A stretch of DNA of 64,000 nt from Macrocystis pyrifera (taxonomy: Eukaryota; Sar; Phaeophyceae; Laminariales; Laminariaceae): positions 455,380 to 519,379 of the forward strand of contig JASSKH010000006.1 in NCBI GenBank assembly GCA_031763025.1, read 5' to 3'. The position numbers and the translations under genes were made by a program. The notes beneath the pieces are model-generated. The model worked only from the letters and a program-made list of their open reading frames with translations. It ran no database searches and was not told where the DNA came from. Shown piece after piece: positions 1 through 12,879 of the stretch (its first letter is position 1; each line of letters begins with the position of its first letter).

Positions 1-362
1 TGAAGTCTCGACCCGGTCCGTTCGGGGCTTGGTCGACGTTGTGGCGATAAAAAGCGGTGCAATTGGTCGCGGTTAACAGCGTTGCGGTCGTTGTCTTGGC
101 CGCCAATAAGACCATCAACAACACCGCCCATCACTATCGTCTTCCCATCATAAGCGTCGCAACCACCAGAATCGCCGCCAACGCTGACAACGCTAGCATC
201 ACCACCAACACATCACCGGCAAAGCACACCACAAACCATGACCATCACCATCAACACCATCGTAAGCATCGTCTTCGCCACCATTCACCACCCTCCATCA
301 ACAAACAACATCAACACATCGCCAACACCACCACTACCATAACTACCAGAGCCATGACTCAC

Positions 363-3300
363 AGCACAGATATTCTCCAGTTCCATATTATCGAACAGGC
401 CGTCCGTTCCCAGGATAATGATGTCGCCCGGCCGCACAGGAAACGAGGTGTTCACGGCGTCTCGCGGGGTTTCAAAGTTGGCGTTATCCTGGACCGAACG
501 AAAAACAGGGATCGTGAAAAACAACGCGCAAGGTAATTCGGAATGTGGGATTAGGTGGAGGGGGAGGGGGGGGGGGGGGGGGGGCATGATGCGGTAGGAG
601 AGTACGAAGTATAAACCTTATTGTTTATGAGGCGCTTTCCTCACCTCAGTAGCTCTCGATACGAATCTCACCCAAAACCCTGCCCTTGAAGGGAAACGCT
701 TGTGCAACCCGATGAACAAACGGGGGGAGTCATATTCGGTCATTCCTCAGCGGAGCAGCCTTACGACATATGGAGGGTGACGGGGGGGGGGGGGGGTTCA
801 GGGCTGTTCACCGGTCGGGTGAAAAACAAGCGGGTCGGGTCGGGTCCGGTCGGATCGGGTCCGGTCGGGTCGGGTCGGATCGGGTCGGGTTAGGAAAGGC
901 TGACCCCACCCAATCGAAAAAATGAAAACCTCCTGACCCGACACGACCCAACCCAGTACATCTCGAACAGTACCTGACCCAACCCGCGGGTCAGGTCATG
1001 CCCAGGGAGGAGCCCCTACGAGATGGAATAACACACAATAGACAAAGTGCCAACGCCGACACTGCCTACACCAGCAACAACACCATCACCACCTCCACCG
1101 CCGACGCCGTCAACATCAACGCCAACATCACACCACCACCACCACCACACCACCAACACCAACACAGCACCAGCACCAACGCCAACAACATCACCAACCC
1201 CAACCCCAACACCAACACCAACACCAACACCAACATCAACATCAACACCAACACCAACACCAACACCAACACCACACACTTACACGATCCCACATAGTCA
1301 CCGCCAACACCACCACCACCACACCAACACCACCACCAATAACACCAACGCCCACACCAACACCGACACCAAACACCAACGCCAACACCAACACCAACAC
1401 CAACATCAGCGCCAACACCAAACCAACACCAACACCAACACCAACAGCAAAACCAAAACCAACACCAACACCAACACCAACCCTACAATCCCACATAGTC
1501 GCCGCCAACACCAACACCAACAACAGCAGCAATAACAAACCAACACGACCACCACCAACAACACAAACACCCAACCACACTGAGCTATCCTTTCACTTGC
1601 TGTAAGCACGAATTCGATCAATAGGAGCGATCCCAACCAGGCATACGTAGCCACAACGCGGCACCCGTCCCCTCTCTCCCTCACCTCGTGTACGTTGGTG
1701 TAGCCGAACTGGTACGGGAGGTTGAACGACCGCAGTTGCTGCTGAGAGATGAACGCCAGCCTCAGATCGGAACTGCGGCGCCAGAAAAAAAAAAATACAC
1801 ACACAAAACGAACGCAAGACATGACATCAACACAAAACACAACAAAACACAAAACAGCAAAACAACAACAAAAAACCAACGAACACACAATATGAACAAA
1901 AGAAAACAATAACAAACGAAGGCATAAACATAAAAGCAGAAAAACTGTTTCTTAAACGCCAAAGCGGTCCACCAAAACCACTCAAACGGCGGGCGCACGG
2001 AATACACACACATCATAAGCGCCAAACAGTACACACCTGATTTAAGCAAAGTACACACCACGGTCTCGGAGTAAACCACAGTTTGATGACGGCACTGGTC
2101 AGAGACAGGCCCGACTAAGGTGCAAGAAACGAACCGGGTTCGAACCGGTACACGAAAACTTGAGAAATAAGAACGAAGTGTGGACAGGGGTTTCCTCTCG
2201 CTCTCCGGGGCACTAAAAAAATAAAAAAAATAAAAAATAAAAAGGTAACACACCACGGTACATGCGCAGAAAAACGCAAAAAAAAAAAAAAAAAAAATCG
2301 ATCCGAGCGAAAAGCACGAGCGAGTCACCAGAAACCGAAACCAGGAAACGAGAAAAGGAAGAAAAAAAAAAAACGCGTGCAGGCAAGCAAACAACCCTTG
2401 ACAATAACAACGAACAACGAACAACACATTCCCACCCAGCAAGAGCCAGAAGAGGCTGTTTGTAGGTACATCTAAACAACTAACGCGCAACCGCAGCAAC
2501 ACCCCTCCCTCCCGACTTCCCTTGGAGGGGTTTACTACGATAGACGCTCATCCCATATTCTCTGAGGGTTTTCGCCTTGACCTTAAGGAGCTCCATACCT
2601 CAGCCGAAAACTGACTTCAGCAAAGACTCAAACTACATCACGATAAACAAATCCCATGGCCCCATGGAAGTATGCAAAAAACGTCATTTTTCGAAACGAC
2701 ATTTTTCGGCATCATTCCGACGATTTTGGGTTAAGGAACCCCGTGTTTCAGAAAAAAATATCGCGGGAATGTGCTACCTCTGCCGTAGCACGCGCCTCCG
2801 ACGCTTGGCGACAACCCGCGCAGGAAAGCGGTACTTATTGCATTCACAGCGCCGATCCGGTGGCGGCATGTCCCACTCGGGCACCGGCACCAACATCGCC
2901 CACCCCCCTCCCCCCTATATAGGTCGGGTTGGGTTGGCGTCGGTTGGCAACGACACCGTGAAACATGCAGCTCATTGCGTGAGCGCTGCAGCAGACAACC
3001 AGGGTACCGTTTTTTTTTTTGTCTTCTTGTTTTTTTGGCGGTCGGTCACAGCTGGCGATCGAATGATAGATCATTTGGGCGGGGTGGAGCACCTTTGCTC
3101 CGCACGAGGGGAATAATCGCACCACGTAGTGTGTACATGGTAAGGCATCCACGAGGCAGTCACATGGTACCCCCCTTACTACTGTCTCTGGAAATGGCCA
3201 CACCGGAAATTCAGGTAGCTCATTGAAGCTGTCATCCATGTGCGAGGCAGCATCACAAGCGGTTATTTGTAAGAAAAAGGTCACCCTCCCTTTCATGCGA

Positions 3301-3441
3301 CTTGTTTAACATCTCACGGTGCTTTTCGCTTGGTGTGACCAATGTCTCTCTGGGGGTTGAAAAGCCGACGAGTCCTGTCCAGGCATTGTAGGGATGCGAG
3401 GGTATATGGCCATACGACTACGGTCATGCACGATATCGGGT

Positions 3442-3491
<50 letters not shown>

Positions 3492-6286
3492 TCCTCCAGG
3501 GCCGATTCCGTCGGCCCTCTTGGTCAACAAATGCAACAATGTCGGCGTTTCTTATGTAGCATTTGTGCCTCCGCACGGACAAAACGATTTCGGTCGACGG
3601 ACACTCACTCCCTGAGGTACCGCGGCGTCCTCTTCTCCCTCATGTAGCCGGCAACGTCCGAGTCGATGTGCCTCAACACCACCACTCCGCAGTCGCCGAT
3701 GTTGCTGAACGTCAGCTGCTCCAGGTCGTAGTCCAGAGCCGCCACGCACGCGGTGCTGCTCCCCACCACCTGTGTTTGGAAACATGAATAACATGACGTA
3801 ATACATAGCGTATAGTCTGATACCATACAGTGTCAGGCCACACCGTCAAGGCACGCCATGTTTAACCACATGTCATGTCATATCATACCACGCCTAAACC
3901 ATATCAGTACCATATAGTACCATTAAACAAAAATACCATACCATGCCATACCATACAACACCGGACCATACCATACCGTACCATACTATACCGTAACAAA
4001 CCATACCTAACGATACCATACCGTACCATACCGTACCATACCGTACCATACCATACCACACCACACGTCACCATACCATACCATAACATACCATGCCGTA
4101 CCATACCGTACCGTACCGTACCATACCATACCATATCATATCATACCATTTCATACCATACCACACCATACCATACCATACCATACCGTACCATACCATA
4201 CCATACCATACCATACCATACCATATCACACCATACCATACCACACTATACCATACCATACCATACCATACCATACCATACCATACCATACCATACCATG
4301 CCGTACCATACCATACCATGCCATACCATACCATACCATACCCAAAATCTCTAACAGCACGCAACTACAGTACGAGTATCGTGAAGACAGTCGCACAAAA
4401 AAAAAAAATGGACCGCATTAATTTCGAACAAGGGAGACACGAAAAAAACGGAAGAAACACCCAAGAAACGCCAAGAACAAAACACAAAAGGAGAAAAAAA
4501 ACGGAAAACCACGAAACTCAGAAGAGGAGAAAAATTGAATAAACCCAGAAGAGAAAAAAAGGCGGTAGCGCAGGTGGGGGGCGGGGTGCGAGGGCGGGGG
4601 CGTACCTTCTCCCCGATGGTGTACTCCCACGCCGCCATGAGCACCTCGTGCGGCTTGGGAGGAGGGGGGGGGGGGTGACCCTCACCCCCTATCCCGGAAC
4701 CCGGCGCCGTGCTCAGTATGTACTCCCTTGCCCAGTGCATGAGGCGGTAGCTGGAAAGATAACCAAGCGAACCAAACGAAAACGAAAGCACAACAGCGCC
4801 CATAAGGTATGCATACATCAAGATACGAAGGATGACACCTTCAACCTGCGGGCGCTCATTCCGTCTCTTCATATAGTTTCGAGCACTACATTGAAAAACA
4901 AAAAAAAAGTGTGTATTATTCCCCTTTCTGTTTCGCCGTTTGCGGCCCGCCATCTTACATCCTATTACGGGGGGCCATAGTAAATAGGACCTGCGGTACA
5001 CACAAAAACCTACCAGGTATATATGTACCTACTCTTGCTAAAAAAAATTGGTCCTATTTACTATGGTCTCCCGGAATAGCATATATATCGTGTTCTCGTT
5101 GTCTACAATAGTGCGCGAAGGAGGTTAACCCCCTTAGACCTGCCGTCAAGTTTTACGGACAAACTGCTTGGAATTTGACTGGAAGGAGGGAGGCCGGCAA
5201 GTCTGTCGGTCTCTCTGTCGGGCTGTATCGTAAGAGTTATTCGCCAAAGGCTGGGAGTGAAACAACCCCCGCATAAAAAAACGGCCAGTCGGCCGCAGTC
5301 GGTGCTTCCTCCTCCTATGACTCCTACGAAATCCTAGCGGAGCCGCCATGTCGGCAGTAAGCGAAGATGTCAGCAGACGTAATAGATGCCACATTTTTTT
5401 GCCACCGCGCATCTGGGATTTTTGCGTTATCTTTGGTGTTTCCCCCCAAATTATGTTCCCACTTCCGAAAAGGGGGGGGGTGGGGGCGCGTCTTCTCGCC
5501 AACCATACCTAATGGACAACCTATAAATATATATACAAAAATATGTTCACGTGCATACACCAACACAGTCCTAACGCTTCTTTTGGCCCCTCCCCCTCCG
5601 CGCCCTCTCAATTTCGAACGCACCCAATAGCCATTGCCCCCGCAAGCCTCTACCCTACAACCACCTCAATCACTCAACAGCCGACACAACACGAAAAAAA
5701 AAAAAGTAGCAAAACGAACACAAGACACACCCAGACCAATCAACAAACACAGCAAAGCCAAAAGGAAGACACCCCAAAAAATGAAACACACAGAAAGTGC
5801 AGAGCAACACAAAAAAAAACACACACATACACACACTACACAACACACGAAAACAAACGCGAAAACAAACCTTAAGAATGACCTCAAACCAAACACAACA
5901 AAAACACCAACCCACACACAAAAAAAACATGAAAACACGAAACAAAACGCAAAAAAAAAAAAGGGACCATAGTAAATAGGACCAAATATTGTTACAAAAA
6001 ATAAGTAAATATATAGGTTTTTGTGTGTACCGCGGGTCCTGTTTACTATGGTCCCCCGTGAAAAAAAAGGTGAAAAATACTAATCAGTAAACAAAAACGC
6101 CCACACTCGTCCTCCCCTCCCACGCACCTGAACTCCCGCGGGTCCACTCCAACCTTCCGCCACGAGCCCACCCCGTCCGCCAGCCCCACGTAGTTTACCG
6201 TGTCCGTCGTCGGGGTGGGCCAGGACACGTCCAGCACGAAGTGAGCGTCCTCGCTGAGCGTGGGGTCGTCCGCGACCTCAAGGTGC
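363..6286 (-). CDS. PPTC7: PTC7-type PP2C phosphatase, split gene, incomplete at both ends
   Basis: Five GT-AG exons join in phase on the minus strand: 6286-6128, 4750-4606, 3769-3609, 1772-1685 and 488-363. They show PP2C metal-binding and core motifs in order: LSEDAHFVLDV, then GLADGVGSWRKVGVDPREF (family usually GVGGW), then VVGSSTACVAALD, LTFSNIGDCGVVVLR, YQFGYTNVHE, and PGDIIILGTDGLFDN with the metal Asp in DGLFDN. The family (yeast Ptc7, human PPTC7) is a Mn/Mg-dependent Ser/Thr phosphatase of the mitochondrial matrix linked to coenzyme Q and mitophagy control. The second exon carries a Pro-rich insert made by a C-run. The first exon here starts in split-codon phase, so an upstream exon with the start and any targeting peptide is missing. 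The last part with the final PP2C motifs lies before position 1. Family assignment is firm; function follows from the family. Confidence 0.92.
815..990. repeat. GGTCGG/GACCC nanosatellite with inverted halves
   Basis: GGGTCGGGTC-type units (818-895) followed by complementary GACCCGACACGACCCAACCC (935-990). Confidence 0.7.
1040..1560. repeat. (ACCAAC)n-type low complexity
   Basis: Degenerate CAACAC/CACCAA repeats in a PTC7 intron; all six frames are open and meaningless. The next exon lies at 1685-1772. Confidence 0.85.
2912..3489 (+). mobile_element. poly(C)-SINE, near full length with 47-base C tail
   Basis: Runs from the AT-rich lead and head (GGTTGGGTTGGCGTCGGTTG) through an internal T-run (about 3009) and the body (AGGCATTGTAGGGATGCG, ACGACTACGG) to GGGTAC and 47 C (3443-3489). 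It has no ORF of its own. It lies in an intron of the PTC7-like gene, opposite to the gene. Not tRNA-headed as far as I can see. Confidence 0.75.
3870..4345. repeat. (CCATA)n/(CCGTA)n microsatellite, about 475 bp
   Basis: Pentanucleotide array in a PTC7 intron. A degenerate complementary TATGG array occurs at 32170-32410. Confidence 0.9.
4965..5078. mobile_element. MITE, TTACGGGGG family
   Basis: Inverted ends CCATAGTAAATAGGACC and GGTCCTATTTACTATGG; A/T-rich middle with AAAAACCTACCAG. Confidence 0.75.
5963..6060. mobile_element. MITE, TTACGGGGG family
   Basis: Ends ACCATAGTAAATAGGACC and GGTCCTGTTTACTATGGT; middle AAATATTGTTAC. Confidence 0.75.
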
Positions 6287-6360
6287 CTGTCCAAACAGTA
6301 TTACAATATTACGGGCGGCGGCAATGTGTTTTTAAAGGGTTTGGAAGGGCAATGAGGGAA

Positions 6361-6363
<3 letters not shown>

Positions 6364-6422
<59 letters not shown>
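6364..6422. repeat. 59-base G-run
   Basis: Uninterrupted G homopolymer just upstream of the first PTC7 exon seen here. Neither flank clearly shows a SINE or LINE end. It has quadruplex potential if DNA is single-stranded. Confidence 0.9.
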
Positions 6423-6427
<5 letters not shown>

Positions 6428-7008
6428 AAAAACCGAGCGAGTGGAAAATCGTTCAAAGCAGGTTGGTGTATGTACATCGACGTACTATTTATACAGCACC
6501 CATATAGGGCAGTTCATCGATTGCCACTTTTGATGATCTACCTTACATTTTTCAGGCAGACATAAGATAGATTGCCGATCGGTGTGGTCCGGCCTAAATA
6601 TCACATTGCCGGGGTCGGGAGCCGCACAAATCTGCACAACATCCTACTCGGTACGCAGCAGCAACTTTTCTCGGTTGGATCTGAACGACACACGCAAAAC
6701 CTGCAAAAAAATATCGGACGGCAGGTCATGATCTATACAGATGATCCACGGACCTCTCAAGGGTTTGGGGCGACAGTGGAGAGTGGGTACGCGGCGGGGA
6801 GACGGGGAGAGGGGGGACAGGGTGCCTGCCGTAAAAAAAACGTGAATTAGCGAAACATGGTTCCAAGTACGTTCGCATACGCCCAAGTACTATCAATACA
6901 TACTGCACAACTCTGTTCTACGCAACTATTTTTCCAAGTTCCACGGTATCCCCAAAATGGGTGTGTGGCTTATATAGGGGTTTCAACATATAGAGAAGCG
7001 GCGGCGGC

Positions 7009-7047
<39 letters not shown>

Positions 7048-7048
<1 letters not shown>

Positions 7049-7315
7049 ATGCTCTGCCGTTGACAAAAGGTGAAGATGGTTAATCTTACGGTTGTTGGAA
7101 GGGTCTATTTTACTTCGAGAGCGGCAGGCGGTGGGGGGTGGGCTCGGGGGGCGGGGGTGATGTGCAGCCGGCAATACATTTGATGATATTTAGTTTCAAT
7201 CCTCCGAGAGCAGGGGGGGGGGGGGGGGGGGGGGGGGGGGTGCTCTGCCGTCGTCAAAAGCGGAAATTCATCAGATGGATTTTAGGGCAATATTTTACTT
7301 CGAGAGCGGCAGGAG
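7048..7315 (-). mobile_element. Third poly(C)-tailed repeat, two copies
   Basis: Two related 75-85 bp units (7048-7133 and 7241-7315) both begin after a long G-run with a CTCTGCCGT core and end in TTTTACTTCGAGAGCGGCAG. They share no visible sequence with the LINE or the SINE apart from the C tail. Confidence 0.5.
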
Positions 7316-7329
7316 ACGGGTGGGGGGGG

Positions 7330-7403
7330 TATACTCATGTCATGCATGGACATAGTCGTATGACCACAGATAGACCTCGCATGCCTACAATGGAATGGAG
7401 ACG
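7330..7403 (-). mobile_element. poly(C)-SINE 3' fragment
   Basis: Diverged SINE 3' end in reverse (ATACTCATGTCATGCATGGA, CCTCGCATGCCTACAATG) between G-runs. Confidence 0.55.
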
Positions 7404-7429
7404 GGGGGGAGGGGAGGCGGGGGGGGGCG

Positions 7430-8014
7430 TACTCATTTGTTACTTGCGTTAGTCATTTGACCCTTGACCACGCATCCCTTTCGAGAAGGAGCACCGTTCC
7501 TACTCCTAATAGAGACACCTCCAACAATTGGGCGCTCATTACGTTGTTTCCAAATATTACATAGAAACTTTTTGCTGATCTTATCCCCTTCCTGTTTGGC
7601 CTCCTGTGGCCACCATCTATCTCCTAGGATAGCGATCGTTTTCTCGCTGCTATTCATAGTATCAAACTCCTCCATGTCACATTTGTCTATTTCCCTCATC
7701 ACCTCTTCCAACACATCCCGTTCCTCCTTGAATATTTCACATTCTCCTACTATGTGAGTTCTACTCTCTATTGCTTTGTCACATGGGCACATCTGTGCAT
7801 CTACTTCCTCCTCCTCCCGGTTACTGGTAAGCCTCCTTCTTTCTGGCAGGTCCGGGTCCCCTACACGAAAGCGCAGTTTCAGCGTTTTTGCGAAGTCCAT
7901 TGGGCCATGCAAATGCGTTTTCATTCCTATTCCTTCCCTCAATCCCCCGTATATCTCCAAGTGTTTTTCCGATTCCACCTTGTTTCTTAGCGCTAGCCTT
8001 TCCCTTCTTTCTAT

Positions 8015-8016
<2 letters not shown>
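7430..8016 (-). mobile_element. poly(C)-tailed LINE, 3' end with reverse-transcriptase C-terminus
   Basis: The minus frame encodes about 195 residues ending at a stop near 7433. It includes RFRVGDPDLPERRRL, then the zinc knuckle CPCDKAIESRTHIVGEC that typifies non-LTR reverse transcriptase tails, then ISKKFLCNIWKQRNERP. Directly after the stop the element ends in GAGTACG and a C-rich run (G-run on the plus strand, 7401-7428). The 5' side is cut off at a 30-base G-run (8017-8046), so the copy is 5'-truncated and sits inside an older C-tract. This is the longest copy of the family in the window. Confidence 0.75.
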
Positions 8017-8046
<30 letters not shown>

Positions 8047-8047
<1 letters not shown>

Positions 8048-8111
8048 GGGGGTGTACTCGATGGGAGAGATGTACTCGATCTCACGCATGGCCGTAGTCG
8101 TATGACCATAG

Positions 8112-8112
<1 letters not shown>
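8047..8112 (-). mobile_element. poly(C)-SINE 3' fragment, about 65 bp
   Basis: Contains TGTACTCGAT twice, then ACGCATGGCCGTAGTCGTAT. It is bounded by G-runs 8017-8046 and 8113-8152. Its leader matches the copy at 52708, so both come from the same subtype. Confidence 0.65.
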
Positions 8113-8152
<40 letters not shown>

Positions 8153-8154
<2 letters not shown>

Positions 8155-8417
8155 CTTTTTATCATGCATGGCCGTAGTCGTATGATCGTAGACCCTCGCA
8201 TCCCTACAATGCCGGGACGGAGCGCGTCGGGTTTTCACCGACTAGGCAGGCATTGCTCCCACCAAGCGCAAAGCGCCGTGAGGTGTCCGGCGAGTAGCAA
8301 AGAGGGTTAAGTGCATCTCATCAATACTAAGAAACGCTTGTGGGGCGGACTTGCACATGGATGGCAGCTCCAACGACACAAAGAAATTTCCAGCGTGGCC
8401 CCTTCCAGAGACAGCCA
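8153..8417 (-). mobile_element. poly(C)-SINE, 5' truncated
   Basis: Reverse copy of the 3' half (ATCATGCATGGCCGTAGTCG to GACAGCCATGGGAGCGA), ending at another G-run. It lies just 3' of the CBS gene's stop codon. Confidence 0.7.
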
Positions 8418-8454
8418 TGGGAGCGAGGGGGGGGGGGGGGGGGGGGGGAGGGGC

Positions 8455-9176
8455 TCACCGGTGTTCCCTCGTGTTAGCCGAGACGAGGCCGTCGGGCGTC
8501 TTGTGGGGGTGAGGCAATGCCACCGCCCCTACAGAAGCGGAGAAGTTCTGCTTCCACCCCTCACGGTTCTGCCCTGGGTCAAGCCCGACTCCCTGCAAGC
8601 ACGAGCGCAGGGCACAGCCGGTACCAAACACACAAACGCCAGGGCAAACGCCAAGGCAGTCCAAGCGGCGCAAGCACGGCAAGAAGGATAAGCAGGGTAA
8701 AAAAGACCAGCACCAGCAGGGCAAGCAGCGCAAGCAGCACAAGCAGCACACGGAAGCACGCCCGTACACACGGGGGGGTGGAAGGGGCGGAGGGAGTGAG
8801 AGACGGAGGGAGGGCGCCGGCAGGGTCGGGGAGAAAGGGGGGACGCGTTGCCTACATCTGGTGAGATGTTTTCGACCAGTTTACCCTCTTTACCTCGCAG
8901 ATACTTGTAGTAGTTCAATCCTGCAACGAAAACTGCCCAACTGCTGCAAGGCCGATTGTTTTTCTGCGACGTACGTACAGGACACACGAAAGACACGCGA
9001 ACGGACGAACAAACCCTATCAAAAACACTGAGTCCGCCTCTCTCTCTCTTTCTCTCTCCATGTAATTATCGACCTTACCTTCTCTCTCTCTCTCCCCCCC
9101 CCCCCCCCCCCCTCTCTATGGTGATACGACTACGGCCATGCATGATAATGAGTACACCCCTCCTCCTTCTCTCTCG

Positions 9177-9225
<49 letters not shown>

Positions 9226-9341
9226 TCCTGCTCTCCCGCTCGGTCACTCGCTATATCAATTGCCTTGTTCTCCCTCCTGTCACTCCCTCCCTCGACCCCC
9301 CCCTCCACCCCCCGCCCCCACCACAATGCACGACAGTGAGG

Positions 9342-9382
<41 letters not shown>

Positions 9383-12300
9383 ACGGGTCTACAGTCATAC
9401 GGCTACAGCCATGCATGACATGAGTATACCCCCCAGTCTCTGCAGCACATGGTTTACCTTAGGTAGGCCCTTCCTTTGGCTGATGTTCTTCATGTAAGCC
9501 TTCTTGCCGCCCAGCTCCTCCATGCTGAAGCTGAAGTCGCTGATGTCATTCACGTTTACGATCCCCAGCACCTTCCCCTCCCACACAACGGGGAGGTTGC
9601 GAACCTGGCACAGACGAGGACGACGAAAGAGCAGACGAAAGGATTCGCGAAAGGCTGTGAAGGGAAGAAGGGCCGAGACGACCAAAAGGATTTGGCAGAG
9701 GCTGGGTATTGAAAAAGGCTGGCGAAACGATCGCGGAGGCTATCTAAAAAGGCTTTTGGGGGGATTGCGAAAGAGTATGGAAGGAGTGTCTGGGGACGCA
9801 AGCATTTGCGAAAGGCAGGGGGAAGGAGTGCCAGAGGGCGAAAATGATTTTGTGAAGGCCTCTTTTTTGGAGTGCCAGAGGACGAGAATAATTGCGAAGG
9901 CTTATGAAAGGAGTTCGGGAGGGACGAAAGGATTACGACAGCACGAAAGGACTACGAAATGAATCCCGAGGACAGAACGAGTACCAGGTATGACACCGTA
10001 GCCAAGAAAAATAATACGACAAAACGAAGGTAACACGAGAGGACGAAAAAACGTGAAGGAAGGAGTACAAAACCACTACGACGGAGACGAAAGGATCGCG
10101 AAAGGATCGAGAAAGGATCGAGAGCAGGGACATGCATACTACGAAACGGTTGCGAAAGGACGAAGGACATACCAAACGCCTCCAAAAGACAGGACTTCGA
10201 ACGGAGGGGGTCATCACGAAAAGAGGCACTTCAGAGGCATACGATGTACCCATGCTCGTGCATGGCCGTAGCCGGTTGATCATAGACCCTCGCACCCTCA
10301 CGATGCCGGGACGGAGCAGCACATCGGGTTTCCACCGACCAGTCAGGCATACCCCCCCGCAGCACCAAGCGCGAGGCGCCGTGGGGGGGGCTGGGCGGGG
10401 CGACGTACGCACACCACTGCTACATACCTGGTATGCACCTACCTTGAGCTCGGACATGACGAGGAGGCACTGGTACAAGCTATCCTTGGGGGAGCAGTAG
10501 ATCATTCGACCCAGAGGGATCATGAACTCGTGGGCTTTCGTCTTCAGGCCGTCCGCCTTGCTCGGGTAGCGAGCCAGCTCTCCCAGAAGGTCTCTCGACG
10601 TGAACATCCCGATCACCTCCTGGAGACGTGGGGGAAGAGAGGTGGGGGGGGGGGGGGGGGGGGGGACTCATGTCATGCATGGCCGCAGTCGTACGGGCGG
10701 AAGGAAAGGGGGGGGGGGTGGGGGGGGGTGGTATGCTCCACATCATGCGTGGCCGTAGTCGTATGACCACAGACCCTCGCATCCCTACAACGCCGGGACG
10801 GAGCACGTCGGGTCTTTTCACCGGCCAGGCAGACATTGCTTGTTGCACCGAGCGCGAAGCGAAACTTGAGGTGTTCGGCGAGTCGCACGAAGGGTGAGCT
10901 GCACCCTACCAAGAACCGCTTGTGAGGCGGACTTGCATTTATATACGCATGACAGCTGCAATGGGAGGGGGGGCGAACAATGTTGGGGCAGAAGAAGGGT
11001 GGATGGGAGGCACACGCGACGACAAATATAAAATGGGGGGGGGGGGGGGGGGGGGGAACGGTGTAGAGGAGGGGCGGGTGGGGGTGGCGAGTGGGGAGGG
11101 CGGGGGTAGCAGGAGGACTCGAGCGAAGGCGATTCCGAAACTACCCGCAAAAGCCGGAAGGCGTTAAACCAACAAATAACCTTAAGCATACCGTGCTCTA
11201 TACCAAACCCCAAAGACCCTTGTGGCAGGTGAAAAAAACTCTATGACCGGACACCACAGCAATCAGGACCCCGTCCTATACAGACAAAAACCTATATATT
11301 CCACTATTTTTACCAAGCATACTTATTCCTGATTACTCTTTGTTCCCCCAAAATACGAGAGTATGAACGTGAGTCTACAAATCGGGTGTAATAATTCTTC
11401 CGCAAGGCGGACATATCACGACATATCTATCTATCTGTAGATCATGTAGGTCATAGCCTGACGAGAGAAGATGTTGTGCACGATCTGTGCACGGTACAGA
11501 TCTATTCGAGGAAACACGTCCTCGATCACGCAGGTTACGACACGGCTCCCACCCTCCAAGACGAGCTAGATCACACAAATCAGGACTGTATACATCTGTC
11601 CTGCAAAGATCAAAATCATGGAAGTGGGGATCGATCCTCTGCCAGAGGTGTGTAATATTTTGCGCGCGGCCTCGATGTGCATGCCCCTCCTCTCGATCAT
11701 TTCGCGATCCAGTTCGAAGAACGCGCGAACGCAGTCTACTTCCTCAATGTCTAAACGCTTTGGTCTGTCAAGCTTCTTACCTTCCTCCTGTTCACGACGA
11801 CGAAAGAGGTGACCTTCTGGTTCACGATCGCGGTTATCGCCTCGTCCACCGTGCAGTCGCCCGCACCTAGAGTGCCGTTTCGCCGAATCAGCCAATCATG
11901 CGGTCGCAATTTAATCCGCCGGTCGGTCGGTCGGTCGATCGGTCGGTCGATCAGTCAGTCAGTCAGTCAGTCAGTCAGTCAGACAGTCAGTCAGTCAGTC
12001 AGTCAGTCAGTCAGTCTTCAGTCAGTTCGTCGGTCGGCCGGTCAATCAACCAAGTCAGTAAGTCTGTTAGCGCTTCGTGTTTCCTCTCTGCCCGTTCACG
12101 CAGACTGTCTGTTTCCTGAAATCACACCAGTAGCGCACGCCCCGCCCAGCCCCACCCCTCGCCCCGAGACCCCCCGCCCCACCTCCAACTGCTGCCTGAG
12201 AAGCGTCTTATCCCTCAGGATGTCCTTGGCCTTGAAGCCCTTCAGCCACCGCCTTGTCATCTCCCTGCTCTGACCATCCGCGTCATCCTCCCCCAGCTCG

Positions 12301-12832
12301 TCCTCGCTGTCCCCCTCCGATCGTCGATAGCGAGCCGAGCCCCTCGCGGCCGCCACGGCATTCTCCGGGGACGCCCTCGCCCTGACCCCGTCCTCGTTTC
12401 GTGATTGGCCGGCGCCGCGCCCGCTGATTGGTTCCTTTGGAGAGGGCTGCTGGCCGATACAATAAGGAACGATACAATGAGTTGCGTTTGCGAGGGGTCG
12501 AGGGGGGGGGGGGCAAGGGTCAGGACAACAAAAAGCAAGCAAGCAAGACAAGGAAAAGGAAAAGGCAAAGCAAAGGAACGGCGAACGCTACAGTAAGCAA
12601 TACAAGAACAGCGTAAAAAAGGCGCAGGGAGGCCCGACCAGAAAACGGGTACGCATAGATAGGGAGAAAGGAGACGATCAAGCAGGACGGCAAGGAAATG
12701 CCGTGGGCGGTCCCCGGGTCCTCCGATCAACCCCAGCAGCGCCCGAAAAAGAAAAAGAAAAAGAAAAAACAGAGACGCCGCATACCAGAAAGGAACCACA
12801 AAACCAAACAAAACCAAAACACAACGACGAAG

Positions 12833-12879
<47 letters not shown>

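Noticed and set aside
1047-1535. Long overlapping frames in all six readings
   Set aside because: Translated CAACAC/ACC repeats; no protein composition, and they lie in a PTC7 intron.
3870-4345. CRISPR-like or regulatory array
   Set aside because: Plain pentanucleotide microsatellite without spacers; the sequence is eukaryotic.
6644-6700. 5' exon of the PTC7-like gene
   Set aside because: A strong acceptor (TTTTTTTGCAG on minus) is present near 6700 but the following frame stops after 19 codons and the phase could not be joined to exon 6286.
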